Positions 35,125 to 49,100 of a DNA stretch of 64,000 nucleotides are shown one piece after another (within the stretch, counting starts at the first letter, position 1; every line of letters starts with the position of its first letter). This DNA is from Balanoglossus misakiensis (Eukaryota > Hemichordata), in the NCBI GenBank assembly GCA_040954595.2, contig CM082580.2, positions 5,022,001 to 5,086,000 on the forward strand, given 5' to 3'. A program made the position numbers and the translations under genes. The notes under the pieces were generated by a model. It had not been told where the DNA came from, searched no databases, and was given only the letters and a program-made list of their open reading frames with translations.

Positions 35125-36222
35125 CTACAAGTGGTCTTCACGGGTCGTGTGGCGACTTAGCTGCCCGGGTGTGGTCGACGAGTGCGGGAATACGACGTCG
35201 TTTGTGCTCGGGTTGACTTGGTTATTATTTTGACGGCGCAAGACTTTTCTCAGGGCTCTCCTCATTACCGTCGATCTCAGCGTGTACACCACCGGGTTGA
35301 TCGCGCTGCCCATAAAACCCACCGAGTAAAAGAAATGGACTTGGAATGGGTCTCTGCCTCTGTACTTGGTCGTGACCAGATTCAAGAAGTATGTGATCGT
35401 AAACGGCATGTACAGTACGACGAAGGCCACGACGATGGTCACGCAAATGCGAGTGGTCGCAATGTTTCGGCCGCTGTAACTTGCGCCGTCGGAGTGGGCG
35501 TGGACAGCCGCGACGGCTTGCTTGGTCAAGCAATAAATCTTCAGGTACGACACTGTGATGACGAAACTCCCGACAAGGATCAGAACTGGGAGGACGCCCG
35601 ACACGCTCTGTTCGACGGCCCCTTCCCGGGCGAAGAAGCGCAGGCAGGTCCTGGCCGAGCCCTGGGCGGTGGTGTAGTAGCCGTACCCGAGTCCGAACGA
35701 GCAACTGGCGGCGATGCAAGCGGCCACCAAACACGACTGGCGGCGCGCTGAAAGATTGCCGGCGATGACAACGGCCCGCGTCGCGCTTATCGTTATCAGG
35801 CTCGCCAGAGATGCCGCTATGGAGGCGTTGAATCCGAACAGCTGGACGTTGCACAGCACGCGAGTCAAAGAAGAGCAAATCTGGTAGGAGCCTCTCAGTG
35901 CACTCATAGTGGAATGCAAGCGAACGGGGGCAAATATGACGCAGACCAGGAGGTCCACGACTGCCAGGGAAACAAGCTGGATATTCGGGGGAATCCGCAG
36001 CTTCTTGCAAGTACACACCAACGCGATCACCACGGAGTTGCCGACCCCGCCTAGGATTAACGTCGTAAGTAGGATAACTACGCTGGCATACAGGAGAAAT
36101 CTGTCCACCAGTCCGTCGACGTTAAAGAACGGCGTGCCGCTGTCATCGATTCTCACGATGGAGGCATTTGACAGCTTTCCGAAGTCGTCACAGTCCGACG
36201 ATATCGTTAGGTTTGAATTCAT
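35125..36222 (-). CDS. orphan class A (rhodopsin-like) GPCR, single exon, 365 aa
   Basis: The intronless frame has seven hydrophobic segments. Seen: N-glycosylation sites N4 and N19; GN62 in TM1; LAVVD90 in TM2; Cys116 and Cys193 for the extracellular disulphide; LYMP with Pro273 in TM6; NPVVY (309-313) in TM7. The DRY motif is SATRA (Arg149 kept, acid and Tyr lost). The TM6 CWxP Trp and the TM4 Trp are missing. These changes suggest altered activation or basal activity (inference). A basic helix 8 (RRALRKVLRR) follows and the Ser/Thr-rich tail offers phosphorylation sites. Family is class A; the ligand cannot be assigned. It should sit in the plasma membrane. High GC and an uninterrupted frame against AT-rich flanks support the call; the antisense frames are shadows. 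Confidence 0.93.
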   Translation of the reverse strand: MNSNLTISSDCDDFGKLSNASIVRIDDSGTPFFNVDGLVDRFLLYASVVILLTTLILGGVGNSVVIALVCTCKKLRIPPNIQLVSLAVVDLLVCVIFAPVRLHSTMSALRGSYQICSSLTRVLCNVQLFGFNASIAASLASLITISATRAVVIAGNLSARRQSCLVAACIAASCSFGLGYGYYTTAQGSARTCLRFFAREGAVEQSVSGVLPVLILVGSFVITVSYLKIYCLTKQAVAAVHAHSDGASYSGRNIATTRICVTIVVAFVVLYMPFTITYFLNLVTTKYRGRDPFQVHFFYSVGFMGSAINPVVYTLRSTVMRRALRKVLRRQNNNQVNPSTNDVVFPHSSTTPGQLSRHTTREDHL

Positions 36223-39200
36223 CGCGCGGACTTACATGTATAGTGTGTGTGAGTCCACGTAGTCTGGTGCATGGCAGGTGCGTGCTTGCCAAGTTGCGTC
36301 AATCAATTCTTCCGCGAAATGCGCGAAAGCTCTCGTTCTGAAGTGTTTTGAGGCGTTGATTGCACAAGGCAACTGGGCGCACACCGAACAGTTATCACGA
36401 GTTGCACTTCGAGTTGTCCGTCAAGTTGCCTGCCGAGTTGCCTCGTCTTAGCGAGGACGTAGACTGAGAATAAAGATGACACGCCCACATGGGTGGGAGT
36501 AATTTTTCACATTAAATTTTGCGAGAACTGCGCAAAATCGTAACGCGCGTCAAACAGATTTTTCAGCCATAAAAAAAAAAACAGTCCACACACGAAATAG
36601 TCCGTTCAGAGTGTATTTTCCTGTTAAGAAATGTTGCATAAACGTCGACTACAACGATCGAACACTAAAATCTAATAAAAATACAATCATAAAATCAAAG
36701 CAAGGCAGAGTATATATAATTTAATGACTTTCTGCATTGTTTTGGTAACCGGTGAAGGTACTCTATACATTTGTATCGGAAGTCATAATCGAAAACTTCG
36801 TGTGATCTCTTTCCATGACCAAGAAGTCTGTTTTACAAGAGTATCAACACAAACTGTACGTCATCCCATATAGATACTCGAGAAGACACTATAGAGTGTC
36901 TATATAGCTGCGTATTAAGGCGACTTCACTTCATTGCGGGTTTTTCATCTCAACATCAACAGGTCGGCGATCGGACGTCTATTCCCTTTCAAAGCGGACA
37001 CCTTTCGGCAATTTCAGAGACCTGGTTATGAAAACAATTCTGATTGTCGTTGCTTGAAGTGCCACCTAGCTAATTGACACGTGTAGTGTGTCTTAAAGTT
37101 CAAAGCGTTCGCCCCGTAATCCCTACGGACAACTGCTTAATCATGACGTCTGGCCAGGAGGCGTTATGGAATCGTAAGTTTTACCAAGAACGAAAATAGC
37201 AACATGGATCTTCGTATTGCTTCATGCAACTGCCGTTCTGTCAAGAACCCATCACCCAATGCACTTCGTGATCTCTGTGAAAGTCATAACATACTAGCAT
37301 GCTTGTTACGAGAACATTCTTGCTGACAGATGATAACATATTATTCTTACATGATGAGAAATTACATCAGGTCCAATAATCATTACCATTCAAGGTAAGC
37401 TAATTACCAGATCCAAGGAATAAATCAGAGAAAAAAATGACAATTTCAACAGGATCGTCTAGAACCACTGCTACGTACTAGTGCCAGGCGTCCAGAATGG
37501 GTAAGTGTACCCTGCTAGCATGCTACACCCGTCAAGACTTGACAAATTCAAGTGAAATTTGGCTTAACTACCAAATCAATGTTGCAAGTCAAATACGGGA
37601 ATGCTGTCACTCGTCATTCGAGTAACAGACGTGTCATATATTGGAAACAACATCACTATGTCTACCATACAACTTCTTAAATGATCGAACCATTCCGGTT
37701 TTGCGAAATCCTTGTTTCACAGGCTCTTTTCGCTACTGAGTGCATTTACATAAATGAAAAAGACGACGCTGACATTGAAACGATTTTTCAATCAGGCAAA
37801 ACGATCGAAGAAAGCCGTTTAATACCTTTCTGCCGTAGGCACTGAAGTGTCTCCTTGAGTATCTATATGGGATGACATATAGTTGGATTTGAATGTCTTG
37901 TAAAATAGAGTTCTCGGTCGTAGAATGAAACCCTTATATTGCTGATAGCAATTTATGACTTCCAAGATTTTTTTTCTTTTCTTGCGTACAATCTTTCATT
38001 CGCTGCTTCAAACCAATCTCAATGATAGGTCGGTGACGCATTTTCCCCTTCAAAAAGTGGACACGTTTCGGCAATTTCACTTTCAGAGACGTCATCTGGT
38101 TTATATGAAACACTTTTTGGTCTTGAACTGCCATCTTGCCACTTACCATTAACGCGTCAGTCAGTGGTCGTCAGATGCCAAAGACACGAGTCGCGGATTT
38201 ACTAACTGCTCGTCGTCAGAATCACTCTTTGTCGACGCTGCCATTGTCGAGACAAGGGTCGTTGTGGCTGTTGTGCATGGGGCGTGGTACACTTGTGTAT
38301 TAGAAACCAAACACTGGTTCAAAACTGTTAACCTTTTAGAAACAAAAAACCGTGCACACTGGTTGTAATATTAACGTCAATGTCAAGGGTTATTCAAACG
38401 TACCGACTTCCTTTATGAGCCTCTTCAATTATCAGTTTCAACTCAATATTTCGACAAGAGTGAGAGGACTCTCCAGCATATCACAATAGACCACATGATA
38501 ACCATTACAGATTACCATTGTTGCCAGAATGCAGACTCCCGTGGTTTTTTTCGCTACGTGTGGAACATAGTGAAAAACAGAGGAGTCTGGTTTCTAGAGA
38601 AGTACATTGTATATCCACTTATCATTTCAGAACATCCACAAATATCAAGAATTTTGTGATGAATGTGTTTTATGCAACATCGAAAATGTACGTCTCAAAA
38701 GTTAGCTCATATTTTGTGAAGGGCAAATGATTTCATTCTGCGCCCCAAAGCAGTTGTGTTCGACGCGATTGCGCAGCTCCTGTTTTCTGGAACGGTCGTC
38801 TTCCATTTATATGCAGGTATCAGCTGTTCCCATTTATAAGTATTCGCCGTTCCCTTCAACCCGCCTTCTCATTTTTGCTCAAGGTAACTTAAGATTATTC
38901 TTTCTCAAAATTTAGAATAAAAACTCTGACCCCCAGGGTTCTCCCCAGCCTGCCTTGAGTGCTGGCTACTCATTAAAGCGCGTAGCTCGTCTCACGCGCA
39001 TGCGCGTAACTTCCCAACAAATTTTCCTTTCGATGCATTCAAATAGTGGACTGCCTTCGCTTCCTTCCATATTTCATGCGCACCGTATAAGTAGATTCTG
39101 GTTTTGTCCCTCCTTTTCACCCAAGCTAGTGTCTTTTTCTCCGACACAGATATGATCGCCGCCATCTTATGTGAGCACTGCCTTATGGGATTGACTAGAC

Positions 39201-40967
39201 TGTTCACTAAACGTCTGTAACCAGCGGCTACAGTTGGAATATGCGTGAGAGACGAGCTACGCGCTTTAATATTCATGTACATCAATATTCATACTATTAA
39301 AATTGTTTGCTTGCTTTTTCACTTGAGTGCTGGTCATGCCCGACCACTGCCGAGCAACGTTGGGAGAACTCGGCCACATGGAGAGGTCTCACATGGTCAT
39401 ATCTGAACAAATAACAAATACATGAAATAGTCTCCTAGGAATGTCATTAAATGTTTTGACGAAAGTCATCCGATTTTATTCATATGTCCTCAAATTACAC
39501 GTTTTTACACCGTAATTTGCAAACATCCAAAGTCAAAACTACAATTTTTTACTCCAATGCTTTTTACACTGAGAAAATAGTAAAGCCTCTGTCAGTGATT
39601 ATAGTCAGTTATTATCATGTCCTCTTGTTCTCACTGATTATGCATATTATGTCTATCTTAATCAGTAAAGACGCACACATACTTTATAAAAGCTTTTTAT
39701 AAGTATTTGTTCATATCAGGAGGCATTTTTGGATGCACCCTGATATATTATTTGTACACTATTTTATTGATACTGTAAAATCCGTCAATTAAGCTCCACC
39801 GATGTTCGGTGCCGGGCAGAACCGACTTTGTTACATTTATCGCTTGATAAGTGCCAGCAAAAGACAGTCGCATGGGGGTTGTTTGTTTATACGCAATCTT
39901 GTTTGCGACTGTGGCAAAAGACTAGAAAATCTTAACAACATCCTGACAACAATGGAAATGTGCATGATATATGTAAGCATTGTTGGTTTTTGAAACATTG
40001 TTGCAATGTGTCAGTAAGTTGGATACATTGTATCAAATAAACGTTTTGCATATGAATAAACCTGTTACCCCAGGAAGGAAAGTGCAGTGGCCAATATAAG
40101 CACCACTTGGGACACTTCACTGAAGGTTGTATAGTGGAGCTTACCTGAAGGAAAACACAGTACACGTCTTGTAGAAACCAACACGTTACCTCCGTCTAGT
40201 GGACAGCAACATGCGATAAATATCATCCACTTTAATCGAATGTGCAATTATGTGTGGTGATGTTTAAGAATGCATTTCAACATGTCCAGGTGATAAAATA
40301 AACACCTTCTCCGCATCTGACAAAAAGAAAATCTATGCAATAGACTGCACATGTGTCATATAGGCATTTGTCTTTGTCAGAGGCAGCATTCATTTTTTCA
40401 CCCGGACACAATGAATCTCCAAAAGACAGGTCAAAGAGAGAAGTCAACACAAAGTGTGAATAACAGTCAGTTATATATATTTACATCATTGTATTAAAAA
40501 TTTCCTAATATTGCAGCCAATTACAATTTTGTAGTTTCTGCTGAAATCATGGATATTTTGTTATAAATTATTAATACGGTAATGTGGATTCTGTATAATT
40601 TGCACAAGATTAATTTTGAGATACTGCAACAAAATGACAAGATAATGTATTTACAATTTAAGCGTGCATACACTCTGAGTACATGCATGCTTTTAACCCT
40701 TTTCAGCCTGACCACCTGATGACCTGTGATGTCATTTGAAAGTTTTCTTCAAAGTCAAGGGCAAAGGGGAATACAGAAGAATACAAAACAATGTACACCT
40801 TAGAAAGTTGTAAACTAGGACGGTCGAAAATTTGCTTCTACAGCAACACAACACACTTTGCTCTGAATAATTAAAAAAAAATACTGCACTACAGAGAGTT
40901 GGGGACACTCGCGAAGTAGACGATCACCTATGTACAAAATTGGGAAAGGTCAAAGTTCATGTGCCAT
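36223..40967. other. 4.7-kb intergenic region, repeats only
   Basis: No coding exon was recognised. It contains an inverted pair (about 36860-36890 and 37846-37876), a direct duplication (about 36940-37085 and 38005-38155), the MITE at 38972-39270 and a small hairpin at about 39713-39750 (TATCAGGAGGCA against TGCACCCTGATA). The last few hundred bases are probably BBS2 3' UTR. Confidence 0.55.
38972..39270. mobile_element. TTAA-bounded MITE of about 300 bp
   Basis: Terminal inverted repeats AGCGCGTAGCTCGTCTC and GAGACGAGCTACGCGCT, bordered by TTAA on both sides (38973-38976 and 39266-39269). No coding capacity. The TTAA target fits piggyBac-type mobilisation. Confidence 0.75.
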
Positions 40968-43114
40968 CTACGAGGAACCAGCTTTGATGATCTTGAATAA
41001 TGCTTGGATGTTGTTGTTTTTAATGGCCGACCGGCACGAATTGATGACTTGTGTCTTGTATTTACCCACTGTGCAGAAAAGAAAAAAAAAAACAAATTTA
41101 AACAATAGTAAAATTCAAAAGTAAACGACATCACCGCTGAGTGAAAGGAGGGCACAACAGAATAAATCATTGCCAGAAATAGTAAACCTGGCCCATTTTT
41201 GAAACATGCGTATTTGACCCTACAAGATGAACCAAGGTATTACAGTATAGACCAATATTACTGAGAATTTAGAAAGATATTTGATTTTTGACAGTACGCC
41301 GCAATGTATTCCAGAAGTAAGTTTATAAATTTGTTCCTGAATTTTACTGTGTCAGTTGTAAAGTTTAAAACTGACTTGGCCGCAACATCTAACAGACGAA
41401 AAACAACACAGAAACAACAAAATGTCTGCAAACTAATTTATTGTGTGCTGAGGAGCCTTATCGACAGATATCAGTTTCACTTGTGTTGTTTTAAATTGGT
41501 TTGTACAATATTTACTTGTAGAAGTTGCCACCAAGTCAGTTTACAACTAACATAAAAATTAAGGGAAACAATTACAAACCTATTCTAGTATTAAAGTAAG
41601 TAATATGTACTGTCTTCAAATTCTCAATTCTCAGTTTTTAGATTGTTACACAAGTATTAAAAATGGTCAACAAATACTCACCTCTTAGTCTTCCCGCTTT
41701 CTGTATCGTCTGATTGACAAGCTTGAGACAGTTGAGCAGTTCATTGTGATTGCTGCAACGGATTTTATATCCATTGATCAAATCTCGATTCAAGTCGTAC
41801 AGTTCCATGTAACCCTTCCTCATGTTCTTCCTGTTATATGAAACAAACAAACAAACAAACAAACATTAATTAAATTTGGCTCTTTACTTACCACTTGGCA
41901 ATACGAAAAAGAATTTGTTGACCCACTTGTCTGGCAGCTCAAAAATTACCTGTAACTGAAACTCCAGACTTGGTTGCTTGTATCAACTTGAGACAGCCGC
42001 AGTATTTGCAACAAACAGACTAACCTATTTTCCATCACAAGGCCAAAAATACTCAGAAGTTTAATCCAGTATTGCACACGCAAAACTTTGTGTCTTTCGA
42101 TCAAAAATGCCTTTCTAGCATGCCGTGGGCAAAGCAAACCCCATGCAAAATTTTAAACATGGATTTTCGGTTCGGCTAAATCTACACATGATTTGCAGAC
42201 TTGAATCCCTTTGCACACTCCTGTACTGTGACCTGAACTTGAGGTTTTTAATGGGAACATTCGACGATTGAGCCATGTAACCTTTGTCTCCGAAGTCTAG
42301 TACAGCGGCTACATATGATAGTCTCCTAACAATGCATCAATTCTCCATCACAAACCGTTTATGGGATTATATGCCCAGGGTGTGATACTCTGGCATTTAA
42401 ATATTCACAAGACCCCCTGCAGGGGATGGAGGCACCACTTACATGTCTCCCATCAATCTGGCGTCTTCCGCTCGGACGACTAAGCTACGTATGAGGTTGG
42501 AATGGTCGGCCATTTCCGCCGTCAACTTCTGACGTACTGCATGGAACTCGTCAACCTGCATTGAGAGAAACACATCAAGTGGAGGTGACCATATACACCT
42601 TTGAAACGAGTGAAGTCTTTTCTTTGTTCAACAAAGAAAAAAAAGTGCAACTGTCATGTTTTCATAAAAATCACTTATTTCAATTTTTACTATAGAGTTA
42701 CAACAGAGATTAGCTGCCATTTTAAATTTCAAATTTGAGACAACTTTGCTCTCAATTTCAAAATTTCGTAAGGTATAGTCTAATTTTTATTCTCAATTTT
42801 AAGAAAGGATAATCTAAAGTCACTTTGAGTGCTCTGTTTTTCAAGACGCTAGTACTTTAATGAAGGTCTTGTGAACGACATTGTGCTTATCGACTGACGC
42901 ATGATAATTATGAAGGTGTATATACTCATGGATGAAACATATCAGATGATTTCAACCTTTAACAGGAATATCAATTTCAATGCTTCTACTTGTCTCCCCA
43001 AGCATAGAATTACGGGCCTGACACTTTGAAGTTGTCTATTAGGATCAAGTCTAGATCGAGTATCCAGCTGTGTTTTGTCTGGTTTGCTCCAAAACTATCA
43101 TCTTGCCTTCTCCA

Positions 43115-43151
<37 letters not shown>

Positions 43152-46100
43152 CCCCGGCCCAATTAAACCCAATACCCCTTGCTGAGAATTGCGATGTCAC
43201 TACTGCCCTTGAATTTGATCATAGGAACTGAACAGTGTTGATTGGGTGTAAGATCATAGTGAAGGCAGGGCTGATTACATTGAAAATGTTACCCATCCTT
43301 AATCGCACATATGTGTATCCTTTGTCTAATCATTGGAAAGACAAAAGTCTGTGATTGACTTCAAGGGGATGCTGTTTACGTCACAATTCCCAACAAGGAA
43401 AGATTTGAAGGAAAGTGGACTAAACACACCTAGATACATGTACATGTACTAGACTAATTAGAATCTGTTGATACTGAATGTACCGGTAACGATTTACTCT
43501 GTTTGGCAAGTGATACCATGCTTTTATGCAGTTCTCATAATACACAATGTGAATACTGTAAAACGAGAAATTTTTGCGATTTCAAAAGAGGCAACTGTTA
43601 CGCAATGATTAATTTCCGTGTTCTCGTATTTCTCTGCTATTTCTCTGATAAACAAATTTACACTTTTTATTTTTGCGTTTTTTTTTGGCTCTCGCAAGAT
43701 TCACAAAAATTTCCTGTTTTACAATATCACTTTTGCAATGCATCACTGTTATGTACTTGTATCTATTACCTCTTGATTTTTTGAGGTCAGCCCTACACAT
43801 CAACACGTAATGAATACTGTAAAACAGGTCATTTTCGCGACAGGTAACTTTCGCGATATCAAGGGAGGCAACTGTTGCGCGAGGATTAATTTTCGCGTTC
43901 TCTTATTTTTACTGGATAGTTACCTCCGAAAAAACATTTCACACGACTTTTTATTTTCACGTTTTTTTGTCTCTCGCGTATTTTTATTGCTCGCGAAAAT
44001 AACCTGTTTGACAGTAATTTGCTTACAACACCACAGTGAGCTTGTTCAGCCAGCGACTTAGGGGCACACTGGTCAACAGTCGGTCAATATGGCCAGTACG
44101 TCTTGCAGGAATTTACATCATTTATGCCACTTATATCTATTACCCACTGTAGACCGGACATGGTTGCCGTGACAACCGTTGCCTGGTAACTTCATTACTC
44201 TTAGCGCTCATAGACTTGCATCAAATCGAAGTTGATCTTGTTAACAGCTCAACAATTACTGCCGATGATGGTATAAATTAGCCTAATTACCATCATCAGC
44301 AGTAACAATCTATGTAATCATGTATACCAGAGAAACCAAGGAGACCAGTTAGTTTTATATGACGTGTATTTACGGCATTCAAGGTCTATAACTAATTGTT
44401 GTAAAGTTGTTTTTCTTCTGGAGCTCAAGGTAGTCAAGGGGTAAAATTGTCGATTTAGGGTGAAATTGGCACCATTACCAGATAACTACACCTCAGTGGA
44501 GTCTACTATTCTTCCATCAAAGCATCAGTAATCTCAACATCTCATTAAACCAATTAACAACTGGGCCACTTTTTTGCCTGAAAATGCTAATAATTTGCCG
44601 CTCTTTCCTGAGTAATCAGCATGTCATCTCTTCAACAACACAAACCGGATGAAAATGAGTGGGCAGGTTTGAGACCTTGTATTGTATTTTCACCGATAAA
44701 AGTGACAAGTTAAGACTTTATATTTTCTTTAATAAAAGTGAAAAGTTCAGACTTTGTATTTTCACCAATATAAGTTTAAAGTTCAGACCTTATATTTTCT
44801 TCAATAAAAGTGAAAAGTTCAGACTTTTTATTTTCACCAATATAAATTTAAAGTTCAGACTTTGTATTTTCACCAATAAAAGTTTGAAGTTCAGACTTTG
44901 TATTTTCACCAATAAAAGTTTAAAGTTCAGACTGTATTTTCACCAATAAAAGTTTAAACTTTGTATTTTCACCAATATAAGTTTAAAGTTCAGACCTTAT
45001 ATTTTCTTCAATAAAAGTGAAAAGTTCAGACTTTTTATTTTCACCAATATAAGTTTAAAGTTCAGACTTTGTATTTTCACCAATAAAAGTTTGAAGTTCA
45101 GACTTTGTATTTTCACCAATAAAAGTTTAAAGTTCAGACTGTATTTTCACCAATAAAAGTTTAAACTTTGTATTTTCACCAATAACAGTGAAAACTTTCA
45201 TACAGTTTCAGGTTAAAATTCATTGTATGTGGTTTTACCTTGAGAAGGACATTCTTGAGTTCCTCCATGTGCATCGGGAAATCAGCTGTGACTTGGAGAT
45301 CTTCGATGCCCAGGAAACTGGCCAAGGCCTGGATGATATCGCCGGCTAGGTCCATGTCATCAGTTCTCAGTGTGACCTGCCATACACATTGTTGAATTAG
45401 AGTTATTAAAGGGACACAGTCACTCTTTTTTTATCATTCTGTGATATCAAGAATACATAGAATCCTTGAATAAAGTCAAAATAATGTATGAATCATAACT
45501 TTGCAGTATGTATGGTATAGAGATAATTTTGTTTGTGAGTTGCAGACAAAATTCCTACTTTCATAATTACTTGCATTTCTTCGGTAAATAAACATTGCCA
45601 CAGAGCATGTATCTATATGAGAGCCACCGATCTCATTACAATGGCCTGCATGTAGTCTAAATTTACGTAAATATTGTAATGGCCCACTTTCTGTAACTGT
45701 GTGCATTCAGGCATTTCCCACTCTTTTTTTGTAACAACGGGAGACGGGTAGCTACCTGACCGTTTTGTTCCATCTTCATGAACAATGGTCCCGAACCCCT
45801 GAGAGACATAAATCCTGCATTCAGGGATCCTTCAACAACAAGGTCTTCAGGCAAGAGATAGTTCTGATTGATCCACATGACCACCTGAGGGAGAAATTGG
45901 ACAGGGTGATCAGGATAGCGCCCCCAGCGTTCAACTATGACTATACACCTTATCGTAATGTGATAACGTTGATGATAGCGCCCCAGTGTTGAATAGTGTC
46001 TACACTTCTACTGAACTGACAACTGTACAGTTTCAATAGATTACAGCTTTTAAAAGTACAGTTAAAATAAAACTCAAAAGCATTTCCTGGTGTAATGTGG

Positions 46101-49100
46101 AAATTCTCAAATGAACTAAGATTCAACTCGTGTCTTGTGTATTGCCTGTGTATTATGTAGAAAGCATGGGAATTCATGCATATCAGTTCTGATACTTACC
46201 CTCTGAACTCTCTCGTTGATGGTGAACACAACTGAGCTCTTCGGCTCTGGCACCTGGTCGGAGCACGGTATGTACATAGAAAACCTGGGTAGCTGCCTGG
46301 TCAGTTCGAAGACGTGGAACTGCATGCTGTAATGATCGCACAGATAAATGTTCTTAGGTTAATACTGTGTTGGAATACGGTGAAAACCTGACCACTTGCT
46401 ACAACAGGTATTTGTTGCAAATTGCCACAGCAAGAAATGGATTTTTCAGTGACCATGGAATGTGTGGTCACACACGTACATAAACACTTCTACTGCAATG
46501 ACATCTTTGCGTTCAGAAATCCAGTGTGGTCAAAAAGCATAATGTCTTGGTATATGATAATACATGTGATGCAGTTGGGAAATGTAATAAGATTTGTTGA
46601 GGGCACTTTTGAATGCAATTTGTTTTCGGAGAAAACAAAAGACTTCTGATTAAACCAGATAATCACTCAAAGACTTCTCTGAGATTGTTCACACTTTCCA
46701 CATTTGAGTAAAATGTTGAGGTGTACTTATATCATTACTAGTATTGTTTGAAGTATACCAAGAGTGAGAGGGAGAGATAAACCTGAGACGATACCTTGAT
46801 TTATATCCCACAAATGCCTTGATATGTAGATCGACCTGTACGTCCTTGGGTGGTACGATTGGAACTTTCAACGTGTTGGTTAAGTTACTGTTATTGGGAT
46901 GCCTGGATAAAAGAACGAAAAAACGCAAAATTTAACACCCATTGAAGAGCTATGTTTAACCCTTTCACCCCCAGTTCCCTCTTTAGAGGTCCAACCTTAC
47001 CATAGAAAACAATGGATTTGGACTGAACCATGGTGGTGAAAGGGTAAATGTTGACACAGCAGTATATGGCCAGTTTTTGAGATTTGAGCATTAGGGTAGT
47101 GTCATTGACATTGTCCATCTTTTTTTGAATGAAATGTCACTGTGCCTTTCAAAACCTATTTGGTTACAAATTTGGCAATCACTTGCGCACAATTAAGACA
47201 ATATCATCCATTTTTGCAATTGTAAGTTTTTTTTATGTATTTGATTCTGGATCTGGCCATCACACATGGACATAGACTGTTAGTGCAACTGGTCGTCAAC
47301 TGGCCCTGTTGAGACAAGACTACCACTGACAGATACAACGCATACATCAACAACACAGTTATCTGTCCACAACATTGAATGGTGCATAGCAACTTACACA
47401 ACGTGACTCTCTCCATCAAAGATACCTTCCGCAAATATCAACACAGCTCTCAAGACGGTGTCGTTTGTTGTGGAGACGCACAACTCCACATGTGGCTGTA
47501 AAAAAGGGGAGAAACACAAATCCATAACAAAATATCTACTTCTTCTTGCTGGCAAGTCTGACTATTTTCCGAATTCTTTGTTAAGGTTTGTTTAAGGTTC
47601 AGAGAGAAAGTCACTGTACATAAGTTGCCACCATAATTAAAAAAATATATATTGTATTTAGCTTTTCAATACATAGGTCTGCACTACCACCATAGTGTAT
47701 AATAACCAGAAAATCTTCATTATTTTTTTTTAATTCTTTCTACAGGTATTCCCCTGTACACGGTGAGTAGTCTCGTCTTGTCATTGAACACAATGGGGTT
47801 ATTTACCGTAGTTTGCCGGGTAAGAGCCCCTGCTCGGACAAACGCCCCCCCTGGTTTTAGGGCCCATTTGTAGATCGAGGCCATATCCGGTCTAAAGCCC
47901 CCCCCCCCCGGCCGAATATCCATTAAATTCTTGGAAATTTAATAAAGTGCAATGCAAAAAAGGCGGATTTTCATCCCCAAAGTCACTAAAAGTGAAAAAA
48001 AAAATGTATGATGATTTACTTTCGCGCTGATTATCGTACCCACCGCGGCCGACTGGCCACGCTGAGTTATATATAGCCGCTCTAGAAAACATGACCTCAG
48101 ACAGGTCCCTCGGGACCGTGCCTCGAATACAACGATCACGTAGATGGACGCGCTGCCGCGTGTGAGGTCACCGGGGAGCTTTCCAAAGCGGCCGCGTGGA
48201 GCTGCTTCAGTCCGTCCTCGACGCGAAACACCCAAGATCCCGACTTGGACTCGGAGAATGAACCACTCAAAAATTTGCATAAAAGTCGAGGTGGCCATCC
48301 CTCATTTGCATAAATCTCGAGGCCATATCCGGGCTGAAGCCCCCCCCTGTTTTTTCGCTAATCTGTTGGCCCAGCACCCGGGGCTCTTACCCGGCAAACT
48401 ACGGTATACTAAAGCAAAGAGGTGGGTAGGCGTCATTTTCAAGGTCAATACGTTACCGCAGGATATACCGGTATAAATCGGAGATCATTTCTCTGAGTCA
48501 GTGTGTTCTGCTGATGACACAAAAGCCCACCCTCTCTCAGCGTGCTCCGTGTTATGTGACAGAACAATAGAACTTCCGCATACCGATTTTCCGTCCGTGC
48601 CAGGATTCACCATGAGGGACGTTTGCAGCTGCGTGTTGGCCGGAATGATTCCCATCTGCTGCGAGTCGAAGTCTTTGGGTTGGTTGCCCATTTGGCCCGC
48701 CTGCCAGTGAAAATTAACAGACAATGAGGGGGAATTGATCAGATCATTTTGAAGACGGGAAACGAAGCAGATGAATATCCGCCGCGGCCGAGAGAGAACT
48801 CAAGGTCACGGTGCATCGGCGGAAATGTTCCTGTTCTGTGATTAAAGATCGAGACAATAGCCAGAAAAGCACCTGCCCATTGTCATTCATTTTCAACATT
48901 CAATGTCTCTGCCTCGAACAATTTCCTACAAAGCTCTATTATCTTTTTTCTATGCCTAATATTCCTGGTGTTATTGCTGTAAAAGCCCTCTCGTTTTTGC
49001 TTAAAGCCCAATGAGGTGCCAAATTTCACATATTTTCTTTTCCACCATGACATTCAAAAATTAGATTGAACTTTAATACTGCAAATAGCAACAGTCCAGT

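Noticed and set aside
35182-35751. 189-codon plus-strand and 263-codon minus-strand frames over the GPCR
   Set aside because: Shadows of the GC-rich receptor exon; they lack membrane segments.
44659-44949. 96-codon frame with 12-aa repeats
   Set aside because: 36-bp minisatellite in a BBS2 intron; no splice context.
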